Of a stretch of DNA of 64,000 nucleotides, positions 41,099 through 50,848 are shown one piece after another. Location: contig NZ_JAASTZ010000006.1 in the NCBI RefSeq assembly GCF_014322765.1, positions 119,187-183,186 of the forward strand, written 5' to 3'. Source of the DNA: Listeria immobilis (GTDB taxonomy: Bacteria > Bacillota > Bacilli > Lactobacillales > Listeriaceae). Position numbers and translations under genes: made by a program. Position 1 is the stretch's first letter. Each line of letters starts with the position of its first letter. The notes beneath the pieces were generated by a model. That model was not told the DNA's origin, ran no database searches, and saw only the letters and a list, made by a program, of their open reading frames with translations.

Positions 41099-41539
41099 AT
41101 GAGGCAACCATTTCAAGTGTTAGTCATTCCATGTGTTCAAAGAAAACAGGAGTATTTATTTGGTGTCTTTTTAAGAACAGATATGAATGTTTGGCAATTT
41201 ATCGCAGGTGGCGGGGAAGACGAAGAAATTCCTATAGAAACAGCTATCAGAGAAAGTAGAGAAGAATTAAATCTACAACTGGATTTTACGATGCTTCCGC
41301 TAGATTCTCTGGCATATACTCCGGGTATCTATTGCGGATTTAATACACCCTATGTCATCCCCGAATATTGTTTTGCAACCAATTTAACAAAATTTAGTCA
41401 TAATATAAAAATATCTCCAGAGCATATGGAATTCCAATGGCTCTCATACGAGGACGCTCTCGATTTATTGGAGTGGGATAGTAATAAAACAGCTCTTTAT
41501 GAACTGAATGCACGGCAAGAAGCGAGGCAACAACAGTAA
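41099..41539 (+). CDS. Nudix hydrolase
   Basis: A 146-residue Nudix protein. The box GGGEDEEIPIETAIRESREE followed by LNL satisfies G-x5-E-x7-R-E-U-x-E-E-x-G-U, except that the final Gly is Asn and the first U is Ser; the metal-binding Glu residues are kept. The start at 41099 is chosen because ATAGGAGG precedes it; the frame opens 13 codons earlier. The opening (FQVLVIPCVQRKQEYLFGVF) is like dihydroneopterin-triphosphate or nucleotide pyrophosphatases, but the substrate is unknown. Confidence 0.83.
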   Translation: MRQPFQVLVIPCVQRKQEYLFGVFLRTDMNVWQFIAGGGEDEEIPIETAIRESREELNLQLDFTMLPLDSLAYTPGIYCGFNTPYVIPEYCFATNLTKFSHNIKISPEHMEFQWLSYEDALDLLEWDSNKTALYELNARQEARQQQ

Positions 41540-41574
41540 AGAACACTCAAAAAACGTATTTATATTTTTCCTTT

Positions 41575-41950
41575 GAAAAGCCCAAGATAGAGGGCTTTTT
41601 TATTTGTTTAGCAAATTTTGCTTTAAAAATGTTGGCAGGCCTTGGTAAATCTGCTTTATTAAGAAGCATTTATGGACAAGACACAATATGGAAACAATAT
41701 GGTTTTTTTTTGTAAAAATTACACAATTACTTATTAAATGTAAGTGCTATACTATTCATTGAAAAGCCCAAAATGGAGGGACTTTTTTTAATTTATTTAG
41801 CGAATTATGCTTAAAAAATGTTGGAAGACCTTGGTAAATCCGCTTTATAAGAAGCATTTATGGACAAGACACAATATGGAAACAATTTAGCCGTTTTTTT
41901 GTAAAAAACACACACTGGCTTATTAAATGTAAGTGTTATACTGTCCATTG
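41575..41950. repeat. Imperfect tandem duplication of about 187 bp upstream of the giant LPXTG gene
   Basis: Unit 1 (41575-41760) and unit 2 (41761-41950) are back-to-back copies, well conserved throughout. Shared blocks include GAAAAGCCCAA, CCTTGGTAAATC, AGCATTTATGGACAAGACAC, CACAATATGGAAACAAT, and TTATTAAATGTAAGTG followed by TATACT. Each unit therefore holds a terminator-like GCCC/GGGC hairpin and a TATACT -10-like box. The rest of the gap to 42128 holds GTTA-N13-GGGTAA (41984-42006), a weak sigma-B-like pair, and AAGGAGCG before the gene. Confidence 0.75.
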
Positions 41951-42128
41951 AACTAGATATACATTAGGGTATTTCTGGTAAACGTTAGGTGCGTTTTCAA
42001 GGGTAAGCTAATCTTTTTTGTGGGGGGAATAACTAAATTTGAAGAGGATTACCAAGGGCTGGTAAGCAGATGCAACTAAATATATATTTCATGCTAAACA
42101 AATCTAATAATTTTGAAGGAGCGTATTT

Positions 42129-45100
42129 ATGAAGAGAAAAAAACCGATACATCGTTATTTAGTGTCGCTAATGGCAATTTTCCTAGTATTAGGTCAATTC
42201 AACTTGGCAACAATTAGCGCGTTTGCTAAAGAAAATAGTAACGAAGAACTTTCTTATGAAGTTAAGTCTGAACTCTCAAGCGATAAAAAGTCTGCTGATT
42301 TGAGTCTTAAAGTAACACCTGCAAATGAACAGGTGGAAATTCTAACTATCGAAACACCAGATGGTAAGAAAACAGAAGGTGAAGAAGCAAACTATAAAGC
42401 TGAAAAAAATGGTAACACAGACTTTTTAGTTACCTATAAAAATACAAGTACAGAAAAAGCAGAAACTAAAACATATACAGCTTCATATGATGTAACTGGA
42501 ATTGTTTCTGATGATACAAGTAAAACAACAGAACCAAAAACACAAGCTGCTCCTGTAAAAGAAACAGTGAAAGCAGAACCAGCAACTCAACTTGCAGCTG
42601 GTGAGGCAAATGTTAGTCTAAGTATCCCAGATTATGACCAAACAGCTTGGGCTAATGGTGATATTAAAGAAGTAACAGCAACAGTGGAGTTTGGAGATAG
42701 TACTTCTACAGGAAAAAAAGTGAATTTCACTCTACCTGATGGAATGCGTTTTGTCACCGTTCCAGTACCAAGTAATTATCAAGCTACTTCTAATGTAGAT
42801 TCAAGCATTTTGAGTTATTTAGGTGCAAGCGATCCACTAAGTGTAGCAATTACTTCTGCTACAGTACCTGACCTTGAAACAACTTATAATAAAGCAACTT
42901 TTGGTACAGTTAGCTATGACCTAGATAAAGGAACAGAAAAAGCAAGTTTTACATTCTCTGTTCGTTTAGATGCAGCAAAATACTATGGTGCAACAGATTT
43001 GAAAACACCAATTAAAGCAGATGCTTTCGTAAACGGAGATACTACACCAGTTTCTTCAGCTGAACAATCGATTCATGCAGAAGGAAATAAAGTAGTTGGT
43101 TATGCGAATCAAGACCACGTAAAAACGATGTTCCGTAATTGGTATGATTCGAAATGGCTAAAAGAAGTAACCGCAAGTTCTGGTTCATATGAATCCTATA
43201 ATTATACAAAACCTTATTCTGTAGTTAATGCCTTGAACCAACAAGATGCTCGTGGTGCGCGTGTTTTCATGGCAAAACATGTAACAACAACACTTTATTA
43301 TCCAGCAGGTATGGAATTTGTCGGCGTTGCTGATAGTAATGGTAATTTATCCCCAAGCAATGCTAACAAAACCATTACGAACTATCCTGAAGAAAATAAA
43401 GTAGTGATTGAATTTGATCAACTGAATTATAATGGGGTAAATGATGCAGTATACTCCGTGAAATATAAAGTACCAGAAGGAACGCCAGCTGGAACTTATA
43501 CAGCTGCTAAAGCTCCACATGCCGTAATTACCACTTATGATGGGGAAGTATTTGAGTCAGATGCATTAACAAGAGATGCATCGGATCTAACTACAGTAGC
43601 AGATTTAGACAACTGTGTAGTAGTAGACCCTGGCGAAAACAAAATGAATTTAGTTGCCAATGATGGAAGTCTCAACCCAGATAATGAAACATGGGCTGGT
43701 AGTATTAGAATTGATAATAAACAAATTGCCGGTGTAAAAACGGATCAAATGTATCAAATTGAATTTGATCCAAATTGGGAAGCTTATATGGTAAATCTAC
43801 CATTTGATAGCACCATGCCAGATAATGAAATAACTGGTGTCTTGTATAAAACTAATTTAGATAGCGACTATAGACCGTACACAGGAGCACTTACTAAAAA
43901 CAACAACCAATCCTATAGATTAGATGCACAGGCAGCAGGACTTAAGGATGGCGAGTATTTCACAGCAGTAAGAGCAAACGTAGGTGCTTTCTCACCAGGT
44001 TATGTTAGCTCAGAAGGTTCTGCTATTTATCGCTGGAACTCCACAACTTCTTATGGTAAGGCTAAACCAGGTATTACTTCAGTTAAATTTACAGGATCTG
44101 TTTGGGCTACTGGTCATCAGGATACAACGAAATCCACTGGCGTATCCACGTACAGTGTTCCTGATACAACTACCTCTGCTGCAGATGGGACAGCTACTTT
44201 CTATAATACAGACGGTACAGCTATCCAAACAGCAAAAGCTGGGGATACTGTAAGTACTAAAGCAACATTATCCTTAAATGATTATCCATTTGGAACAGCA
44301 ACTGTACTCAATAACCCAGATGTATATTTACAAGAAATAGACGGTACAACGATTAAACCTTCCACGATTAAACTTACTGACCAAGATGGAAATAATGTTG
44401 ATTTCACTGTCAAACAAGAAACAGCAAGTAATGGTAACAAAGTATATGTATTGAAAACAACCAATGCAACTGTGGGTGCATATGTTGGCTACCCAACGAA
44501 AAAACAATATTTAAATCTAAGTTATGATACAGTCTTTGATCTTACAATAGATAGCACAATTAGTATGGATGCAAAAGATGTCATTGCTTGGGGCGGACCA
44601 GATGTTGCTTCTGCAGTATCTTATAACAGCTTCGATGATATGGGTATAGACATCAACCAAAATGGTGTAACAGATGAGAAATTACTTTCTGTTCAAGCTA
44701 GTCCACTAAATATTTCCAAACAAGATACTGTAGTAGTTCAAACATTCTTAAGTCTAGCTGGAGAAGGGGCTAAAGATCCGTATGTAGAAGGAGAAGACAG
44801 CACAGTTTCTTACTTCACTCCTGGAACGGATGCAGATTACACGGTTCAAATTACAAATACAGCCAGCAGTGCAGCTAATACTTTTGAACTTTATATTCCA
44901 ATTCCAAAAACAGGTCAGAATTTTGGACCACAATTCCAAGATGCAGCTTTCAATTGGGATATGAAATTGAGTGGAGCATTACCATTAACTACAGATCAAC
45001 AAGCACAATTTGAAGTTGGTTATGCAACGGCAGCAACAGCGGACGACTATGAATCAGCAGGACTTTACACGGATACAGTGTCCGATTTCAGTAAAGTAAA

Positions 45101-48100
45101 TATGGTTCGCATCAAAGTGAAAACGCAAATTAATGCAGGCGAAACACAAACATTCGAAGTACCACTAAATGTAGATGAAACATTTGACTCAGCTACATCT
45201 GATAATAAAATCGGTGAACGGGACGTTTATAACCCTTACTACCGTGTAGTTACCAATACTTTCTCTGGTTCTCTATCAGGAACAAAAGTAGGTGCGGAAC
45301 TTGTTATTGGTGAAGTATCAGGAACATTATTTAATGATAAAGATGCTAATGGAATTTATGAAGGTGCACAAGGCGATACAGCACTTGCAGGCGAAACTGT
45401 AGAGCTTTACAAATGGAATGAAGCTACTTCTAGTTATGAGCCAGCAACATATAATGGTGCCAATGTGACAACCAAAACGGATGCCAATGGTTCATATAAA
45501 TTTGATTACAATGATGGCGTTGGTTATGGAACTTATGCGGTGAAATTCCCAGACAAAGCAGGTTATCAATATTCACCAAATGGTAAAGGTAACGATGGTT
45601 CTATTGATAGTGATGTAGTAGCTAGTGGAGCTGATAAAGGTTGGGTTAAAGGAATTGATTCCACTATCCCAGAATCCCAATATATCAATGCTGGATACTA
45701 TGACTACACACCAGATCAAGATTTAAAAGTGAATTTAAATGAAAAATTAGTACAAGCAGGAAATAGTTTAGAAATCACCTTGCCAAAAGTTGCTTCTACA
45801 AGCGGACAAGCGGCAGAAGACACAATCGAACCAGAATTCTTCAACAATATCCAAGCAAGCACAGATGGATATAAATGGACAGTTGCTGATTCAAGTGTAG
45901 CTACAGTACAAACACAAAGTGATGGTTCTGCAGCGGTTGTCGGCGTTTCTGCTGGCGATAAAACCATTGCGGCAACTGATTTAACAATTGCACTTCAAGA
46001 CATTTTCGGAACAACACAAAGTTCCACAGCACCAGTATATGTAACAGCACCAGGTGGAACAGTTACACAAAAAGATGGTTATACAATGGGTGCTACTGAT
46101 TTCAATATGACTTACAAAGATTCCGTTGCATTAACAGACACACAATCGATGGATCTAGGTAAGACTGCAGCGTTTGAAGAAGTGAAAAGTGGTGTAAACT
46201 CTAGCGCTGAAGACCGTACAAGTTTAGTGGAAGTAAATCAAACACAATTAGATGCTATTAAAAATGGTCCAAATACAGGCGGAACATATCCATTAACATA
46301 TACGTTAACTAAAGATGGCAAAACTACCGAAGTAACCATTCAAGTAACTGTTGCAGCTGACTTAACTGCAGTTAATGCCCATGATTCTACTATTTATGTA
46401 GGTGATACATGGACAGCAGAAGACAACTTTGACAGTGCGCTAAATAAAGCTGGTGAAACAGTAACATTTGCAGATGTCACAGTTTCAGGAACGGTTGACA
46501 CAAATGTTGCCGGAACATACCCAGTAACTTACTCTTATAATGGCGTTTCTAAAACAATTAACGTAACAGTCAAGGATAAACAAAGTGCCATCAATGCCCA
46601 TGATTCAACAATCTATACTGGAGATACATGGACAGCAGAAGACAACTTTGATAGTGCTTTAGACAAAGATGGAAATCCGATAGACTTTGCAGATATCACA
46701 GTTTCAGGAACAGTTGATACTACTAAAGCTGGAACATACGACGTCACTTACACACATGACGGAGTATCTACAGTCGTTACCGTTACTGTCAAAGAAAACA
46801 AAGAAGGTATCAGCGCGCATGACTCTTCTATTTATGTGGGAGATGCATGGACAGCAAAAGATAATTTCGATAGTGCTTTTGATAAAGATGGTAATGCAGT
46901 AACATTTGATGACGTTACTGTTACAGAAAAACCAACCGTAGATAATAATAAAGCCGGTGCTTATGAAGTAACTTACACTTATGGCAAAGTATCTAAAACA
47001 ATCACGGTAACAGTGAAAGATATCCAAACAGCTGTTAATGCACATGACTCCGCTATTTATATTAATGATAGCTGGAGTGCAGAGGACAACTTCGATAGCG
47101 TACTAGATAAGGATGGCAACACAATAGCATTTGCTGATGTAGATGTGAGTGGCACTGTAGATACCGATAAAGCCGGCGTTTACCCAGTAACTTACACTTA
47201 TGATGGCGTTTCAACAACAATCAATGTCACTGTAAAAGATCCATCAACAGCAGTTATGGCTCATGATTCGGTCATTTATGCAGGTGATAAATGGAGTGCA
47301 GAAGACAACTTTGATAGTGCAACAGATAAAGCTGGCAATAAAGTTGATTTCAAAGATATTAAAGTAACAGGTGCTTCCAAAGTGGATGTGAATACGCCAG
47401 GTGTATATCAAGTGACTTATAGCTATGATGGCGTTTCAACAACAATCAATGTCACTGTAGAACCAAGACAAACTACCGTGAAAGCACATGATAGTACCAT
47501 TTATGCAGGTGATAAATGGAGTGCACAAGATAACTTCGATAGTGCAGTGAACAAAAAAGGCAATAAAGTAGCCTTTGCAGATGTAACTGTCACTGGAAAA
47601 GTAGATCCAAATACTGCTGGAACTTATGAAATCAGCTATAGTTATGACGGTGTAAAAACAGTTGTACATGTGACTGTACTAGAAAACAAAGCACAAATCA
47701 CTGTTAAAGACAGCGTTATTCAAAAAGGTGATAAATGGAGTGCGAAAGACAACTTCATTAATGCAATAAATAGAGATGGAGAAGCTATTCCATTCTCTAA
47801 AGTAACAACAAGCGGTACAGTTAATACAGATAAAGTAGGGACATATAAAGTTGTTTACACTTATGATCCAAATGAAGGAACAGCAGATGCTGGTAAAGAA
47901 CTACTTTCTGTTACAGCAACCATTCGTGTAGAAGCGAAAGATGCAAGTTCAGACAATCCAAATATTAATATTAATAATAATGATCAAAACTCCCACAAAG
48001 CAACATATCTAGAAGCAAAACCACTACCAAAAACTGGTGACCAAACAAACCTATGGACAGTTTGGGCTGGTGTTGCGTTACTAGGACTTGGCGTGCTTTT

Positions 48101-48137
48101 ATGGGCAACAACAAGAAGAAGAAAAAGACATCAATAA
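42129..48137 (+). CDS. Giant LPXTG surface protein with SdrD-B and Ig-like repeats
   Basis: A 2002-residue wall-anchored protein. A YSIRK-less Sec signal spans residues 1-34 (ends ISAFA-KE). A long adhesin-like beta-rich region (about 60-1050) resembles collagen-adhesin-type stalk heads. An SdrD B-like domain (about 1061-1192, GEVSGTLFNDKDANGIYEG) has Ca-binding-like D-x-D-x-N-G. A BIG-type domain (about 1195-1400) precedes seven Ig-like repeats of about 74 residues (1413-1936). LPKTG is at 1966-1970, with hydrophobic helix and RRRKRHQ tail. Sortase A would anchor it. A function in adhesion or biofilm is inferred. The gene sits alone behind a duplicated leader and is followed by a Crp/Fnr-like regulator. 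Confidence 0.88.
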   Translation: MKRKKPIHRYLVSLMAIFLVLGQFNLATISAFAKENSNEELSYEVKSELSSDKKSADLSLKVTPANEQVEILTIETPDGKKTEGEEANYKAEKNGNTDFLVTYKNTSTEKAETKTYTASYDVTGIVSDDTSKTTEPKTQAAPVKETVKAEPATQLAAGEANVSLSIPDYDQTAWANGDIKEVTATVEFGDSTSTGKKVNFTLPDGMRFVTVPVPSNYQATSNVDSSILSYLGASDPLSVAITSATVPDLETTYNKATFGTVSYDLDKGTEKASFTFSVRLDAAKYYGATDLKTPIKADAFVNGDTTPVSSAEQSIHAEGNKVVGYANQDHVKTMFRNWYDSKWLKEVTASSGSYESYNYTKPYSVVNALNQQDARGARVFMAKHVTTTLYYPAGMEFVGVADSNGNLSPSNANKTITNYPEENKVVIEFDQLNYNGVNDAVYSVKYKVPEGTPAGTYTAAKAPHAVITTYDGEVFESDALTRDASDLTTVADLDNCVVVDPGENKMNLVANDGSLNPDNETWAGSIRIDNKQIAGVKTDQMYQIEFDPNWEAYMVNLPFDSTMPDNEITGVLYKTNLDSDYRPYTGALTKNNNQSYRLDAQAAGLKDGEYFTAVRANVGAFSPGYVSSEGSAIYRWNSTTSYGKAKPGITSVKFTGSVWATGHQDTTKSTGVSTYSVPDTTTSAADGTATFYNTDGTAIQTAKAGDTVSTKATLSLNDYPFGTATVLNNPDVYLQEIDGTTIKPSTIKLTDQDGNNVDFTVKQETASNGNKVYVLKTTNATVGAYVGYPTKKQYLNLSYDTVFDLTIDSTISMDAKDVIAWGGPDVASAVSYNSFDDMGIDINQNGVTDEKLLSVQASPLNISKQDTVVVQTFLSLAGEGAKDPYVEGEDSTVSYFTPGTDADYTVQITNTASSAANTFELYIPIPKTGQNFGPQFQDAAFNWDMKLSGALPLTTDQQAQFEVGYATAATADDYESAGLYTDTVSDFSKVNMVRIKVKTQINAGETQTFEVPLNVDETFDSATSDNKIGERDVYNPYYRVVTNTFSGSLSGTKVGAELVIGEVSGTLFNDKDANGIYEGAQGDTALAGETVELYKWNEATSSYEPATYNGANVTTKTDANGSYKFDYNDGVGYGTYAVKFPDKAGYQYSPNGKGNDGSIDSDVVASGADKGWVKGIDSTIPESQYINAGYYDYTPDQDLKVNLNEKLVQAGNSLEITLPKVASTSGQAAEDTIEPEFFNNIQASTDGYKWTVADSSVATVQTQSDGSAAVVGVSAGDKTIAATDLTIALQDIFGTTQSSTAPVYVTAPGGTVTQKDGYTMGATDFNMTYKDSVALTDTQSMDLGKTAAFEEVKSGVNSSAEDRTSLVEVNQTQLDAIKNGPNTGGTYPLTYTLTKDGKTTEVTIQVTVAADLTAVNAHDSTIYVGDTWTAEDNFDSALNKAGETVTFADVTVSGTVDTNVAGTYPVTYSYNGVSKTINVTVKDKQSAINAHDSTIYTGDTWTAEDNFDSALDKDGNPIDFADITVSGTVDTTKAGTYDVTYTHDGVSTVVTVTVKENKEGISAHDSSIYVGDAWTAKDNFDSAFDKDGNAVTFDDVTVTEKPTVDNNKAGAYEVTYTYGKVSKTITVTVKDIQTAVNAHDSAIYINDSWSAEDNFDSVLDKDGNTIAFADVDVSGTVDTDKAGVYPVTYTYDGVSTTINVTVKDPSTAVMAHDSVIYAGDKWSAEDNFDSATDKAGNKVDFKDIKVTGASKVDVNTPGVYQVTYSYDGVSTTINVTVEPRQTTVKAHDSTIYAGDKWSAQDNFDSAVNKKGNKVAFADVTVTGKVDPNTAGTYEISYSYDGVKTVVHVTVLENKAQITVKDSVIQKGDKWSAKDNFINAINRDGEAIPFSKVTTSGTVNTDKVGTYKVVYTYDPNEGTADAGKELLSVTATIRVEAKDASSDNPNININNNDQNSHKATYLEAKPLPKTGDQTNLWTVWAGVALLGLGVLLWATTRRRKRHQ
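46369..47940 (+). repeat. Seven tandem Ig-like repeats (about 220 bp each) within the LPXTG gene
   Basis: Repeats of the form A-H-D-S-x-I-Y-x-G-D-x-W-(T/S)-A-x-D-N-F-D-S-A recur seven times. Repeats 1-6 are close copies; the last is divergent (VKDSVIQKGDKWSAKDNF). The DNA units (for example GATAACTTCGATAGTGC blocks) are similar enough for copy number to change by recombination. Confidence 0.88.
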
Positions 48138-48160
48138 TTAAATAGTAGAACGAAGAAAAA

Positions 48161-48200
48161 GGTAGGGTATGGGTAACAACGACATACCCTATCTTTTTTT
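48161..48200 (+). terminator. Terminator of the giant LPXTG gene
   Basis: GGTAGGGTATG pairs with CATACCCTATC (11 bp, one G-U) and runs into T7. Confidence 0.85.
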
Positions 48201-48259
48201 AAGTGCAGATAATGCTTTTCTAAAAGTTGTTAAAGAAAAAAGGAAGAAGTGATATTAAG

Positions 48260-48892
48260 ATGGATTTTATGGAATTTCATCAATTTGTTAAACAAGATTT
48301 ACTAATTTATTCGTGGATTACAAAAAATTTCCATCCTATAAAAAAAGAACTAAAGAAAAGGCATCAATTTATCTTGGACTCAAGCCAAATGCTTATCATC
48401 GAGAGTGGCTTGGTAATACAAGAAAGAATGACAAGTCAATATAATGGCTGTCGAATTGTTGGGGAGCAAGAAATTATCTACACTACACAAGGAAGTCTTA
48501 CTATATATGGGTTGGAAGATACAACCTATAGCTTGGTTCCGGTGCATGAGGTTTTTGCTAAATTGGAAGATCAAAAACTATTGTCTAATTTCTTTTTGCA
48601 AATAGCAGAGGATTTAGAGAAAGATTTAGAGTGGGAAATACAATTAAGCGCAGGTAATGCAAAAGAACGAGTGGATATGGTTTTAAAAATGCTTATTGAT
48701 AAATATCAGCTCAATTATCATACAAACCCTGAATTTCCAAGATGGTTAAAAATTTATGTACTAGCAAAGTTAGCAAAATGTTCTGTTTCCACAGTGTCTT
48801 CGATTTTGAAAGTGCGAAATTCTAATAGAGTGCTTAACAGAAAATCCACACCTTGGTTATTACTAGAGGATTATCAAACGTTATATAATTAA
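48260..48892 (+). CDS. Crp/Fnr-family transcriptional regulator (PrfA-like branch)
   Basis: A 210-residue protein with a cyclic-nucleotide-type N-terminal beta-barrel region (residues 20-115, lacking the canonical cAMP phosphate-binding R-S motif), a dimerisation helix (about 120-145) and a C-terminal winged HTH (LAKLAKCSVSTVSSILKV). Listeria encodes many such Crp/Fnr paralogues, of which PrfA is best known. The ATG at 48260 has only a distant GGAAGAAG; an alternative TTG at 48227 would add 11 residues. It is the gene after the giant adhesin, so that gene is the likely target. No four-Cys Fe-S cluster is present, so it is not an oxygen sensor of Fnr type. Confidence 0.72.
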   Translation: MDFMEFHQFVKQDLLIYSWITKNFHPIKKELKKRHQFILDSSQMLIIESGLVIQERMTSQYNGCRIVGEQEIIYTTQGSLTIYGLEDTTYSLVPVHEVFAKLEDQKLLSNFFLQIAEDLEKDLEWEIQLSAGNAKERVDMVLKMLIDKYQLNYHTNPEFPRWLKIYVLAKLAKCSVSTVSSILKVRNSNRVLNRKSTPWLLLEDYQTLYN

Positions 48893-49003
48893 GTCTCAGG
48901 GAACACTAATGGATTGTGTCTAAGTCAAGCTACATAAAATGACTAAACCAATTCAATTTATTATTTTAAAGAAAATTAGTATCTAGATTATAGGAAAGTA
49001 TTT

Positions 49004-49058
49004 AAAAAGCACCTCCTGTTGAATTCGAGTAAAATGAATTTAACAGGAGGTGCTTTTT
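49004..49058. terminator. Strong bidirectional terminator
   Basis: A perfect 17-bp stem (49004-49020 with 49042-49058; core AGCACCTCCTGTT/AACAGGAGGTGCT), extended by an inner AATTC/GAATT pairing, with A and T tracts. It lies between the Crp/Fnr gene (+) and the MFS gene (-). The rest of the gap 48893-49144 shows nothing else. Confidence 0.88.
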
Positions 49059-49144
49059 ATTTTGTCCCACATTCGTAGGTCAGTTCCAGAAATAAATCTG
49101 GTAAGAAAAGTTTTTTAATGGAATAACTAGTGAGAATTAGCTTT

Positions 49145-50326
49145 TTAACAGATGGCTAACTTTTCTGCACGTTGTTTCTTTTCATAAATACGTAATAATA
49201 AAAAAGCGATGACTGGAAGAATTGAAAGGAGTAGTAAACTCATATTAACAGAAGTATATTTTGTTAGTGTACCGGCAATCACAGGAATGATGAGAGAAGA
49301 AACACCTGTGAAAATACTGAGTGCAAATAATTGGGCAGTCGATTGGAGTTTTGCAGAAAAATTTTGCAAAATTAACTGCTTTGAAGCAATCATCAAAATC
49401 GGAGTCGTTAAAAATTGAAGACAACTAATAAGGATAATTGCCCACACATTACTCGCTAAAGTAAACAAGACAAATTGCGTAGTCAGCGTGATTGCGGTTA
49501 TACGCAATAGTGTGTAGTTGCTGAAATGCTTCATGATTTTCTGTCCGAAGAAGTAAGCTGGAATCTCAAAAATGGATTGGACTGACCACTTATAACCAAT
49601 TTGAATATCTGAAGCGCCAAGAGTTAACATTTTATCAATTACAGTGATATTGTTGGCAATAATTACGCTATAAAGTAAAAATAATATTAAAATAAGTAAA
49701 TCATAATTTTTATCTGCAATGAGTGCTTTGAAGTCAGCTGCTTGAAGTTTCTTATGATTTAATGACGGTTCTTTTTCGATATCGCTCAAACGAAAAATAA
49801 AGAAAAGTGTCAAAAGTGATAACAAGAAAATTCCAATACTAAGACCAAAATAGCCATTTGTGGATAATAAAAATGATAAGAGCACACTACCAATTGCCCA
49901 TCCAATGGATCCAAAAGCTTTGATATATGGAAAACTCATCTGAACAGAATAACTACTTTTTAATACCCATGTATCAGTAAGTCCCGTACAGGTATTGATT
50001 AAGCCTCCGCTAAAGGCAATTAATGTTAAGTGTATGCCTAAAAGCGGCGTATCTGTAAGGTAAAAAACGCATGTGGTAACTAGAAAAATAATAATGAATA
50101 AAAACATGAATTTCTTGATAGTTTGAAACTTATCAGCAAAAAAACCAATGGCAATTTGTAACAAAATGGTTGTGATTGCATAAGAAGATAATAGGATCCC
50201 CCGTTCCATTTCATCATAGCCAATTTTGGAAAGAAACGGAGTGAACTGGGTCATTGAAAAAGAAAAAGCCATATACATGCATAAATAAAGTAGCGTAAAT
50301 CTGCGTCTTTTCTTGGCATCTTCCAC
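49145..50326 (-). CDS. MFS transporter of the sugar-symporter (LacY-like) type
   Basis: A 393-residue 12-helix transporter. It has the MFS_1-like outline of oligosaccharide:H+ symporters and relatives (FFADKF in the motif A position, GLTDTW, and K-A-F-G-S-I-G-W-A-I-G in TM5). The GTG start follows GGAGGTATCCCC. It is the last gene of the alpha-glucoside operon, 15 bases after EIIA. It may take up unphosphorylated glucosides alongside the PTS or export product; substrate direction is not decided by sequence. Confidence 0.78.
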   Translation of the reverse strand: MEDAKKRRRFTLLYLCMYMAFSFSMTQFTPFLSKIGYDEMERGILLSSYAITTILLQIAIGFFADKFQTIKKFMFLFIIIFLVTTCVFYLTDTPLLGIHLTLIAFSGGLINTCTGLTDTWVLKSSYSVQMSFPYIKAFGSIGWAIGSVLLSFLLSTNGYFGLSIGIFLLSLLTLFFIFRLSDIEKEPSLNHKKLQAADFKALIADKNYDLLILILFLLYSVIIANNITVIDKMLTLGASDIQIGYKWSVQSIFEIPAYFFGQKIMKHFSNYTLLRITAITLTTQFVLFTLASNVWAIILISCLQFLTTPILMIASKQLILQNFSAKLQSTAQLFALSIFTGVSSLIIPVIAGTLTKYTSVNMSLLLLSILPVIAFLLLRIYEKKQRAEKLAIC

Positions 50327-50341
50327 GGGGATACCTCCTGT

Positions 50342-50833
50342 TTAAATTTGCGTACAGCTGATGATTGCAGTTTGATTAGCAACCACTTTCGCACCAATTG
50401 CTAGTGGTGTGAGGGCAAGGTTTTTATTCTCCAGTAGAATAATCGGTGTCATCAAGTTTAACTGGGAATTTTCTAAAAATGCAGAATCAAAAGAGAGCAA
50501 TTGTGTGCCCGCTGTGACTTCTTGTTCCGGAATAACATCCAGTGAAAATCCTTCTCCATTTAGTTCCACTGTATCTAATCCAACATGAATCAATAATTCA
50601 TAGCCATCAGTTGTTACGAAGCCAATCGCATGTTTTGTTTCAGCAATAAAAGTTATCTTACCATCTGTTGGAGCAAATAATTTATTGCTAGTGGGCTGAA
50701 TAGCTACCCCGTCTCCCATCATTTTGCTTGAGAATACTTCATCCGGTACTTCTGATAAAGCGACACAGGTACCATCAATAGGTGCAGAAAGTGATAATAC
50801 TGTTTTCTTTTTTTTCTTGAAATTAAATAACAT
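50342..50833 (-). CDS. PTS glucose-type EIIA
   Basis: A 163-residue EIIA of the Crr type. The phosphorylatable His83 is in ELLIHVGLDTVE and the second active-site His68 in ETKHAIG. The opening S-A-P-I-D-G and the Met-Met-G-D-G turn (KMMGDGVAIQPT) are diagnostic. It would pass phosphate from HPr to the EIIB domain of the alpha-glucoside EIICB encoded in the same operon. A lysine run near the N-terminus (FNFKKKKK) is common in stand-alone EIIA-Glc proteins. The ATG follows AGGTCTGTG. Confidence 0.9.
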   Translation of the reverse strand: MLFNFKKKKKTVLSLSAPIDGTCVALSEVPDEVFSSKMMGDGVAIQPTSNKLFAPTDGKITFIAETKHAIGFVTTDGYELLIHVGLDTVELNGEGFSLDVIPEQEVTAGTQLLSFDSAFLENSQLNLMTPIILLENKNLALTPLAIGAKVVANQTAIISCTQI

Positions 50834-50848
50834 TGCACACAGACCTTT

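Noticed and set aside
41575..41950. CRISPR array
   Set aside because: Only two long imperfect adjacent units with no short repeat-spacer alternation and no cas genes.
46369..47940. CRISPR-like or minisatellite array
   Set aside because: The repeats are in frame and encode Ig-like domains.
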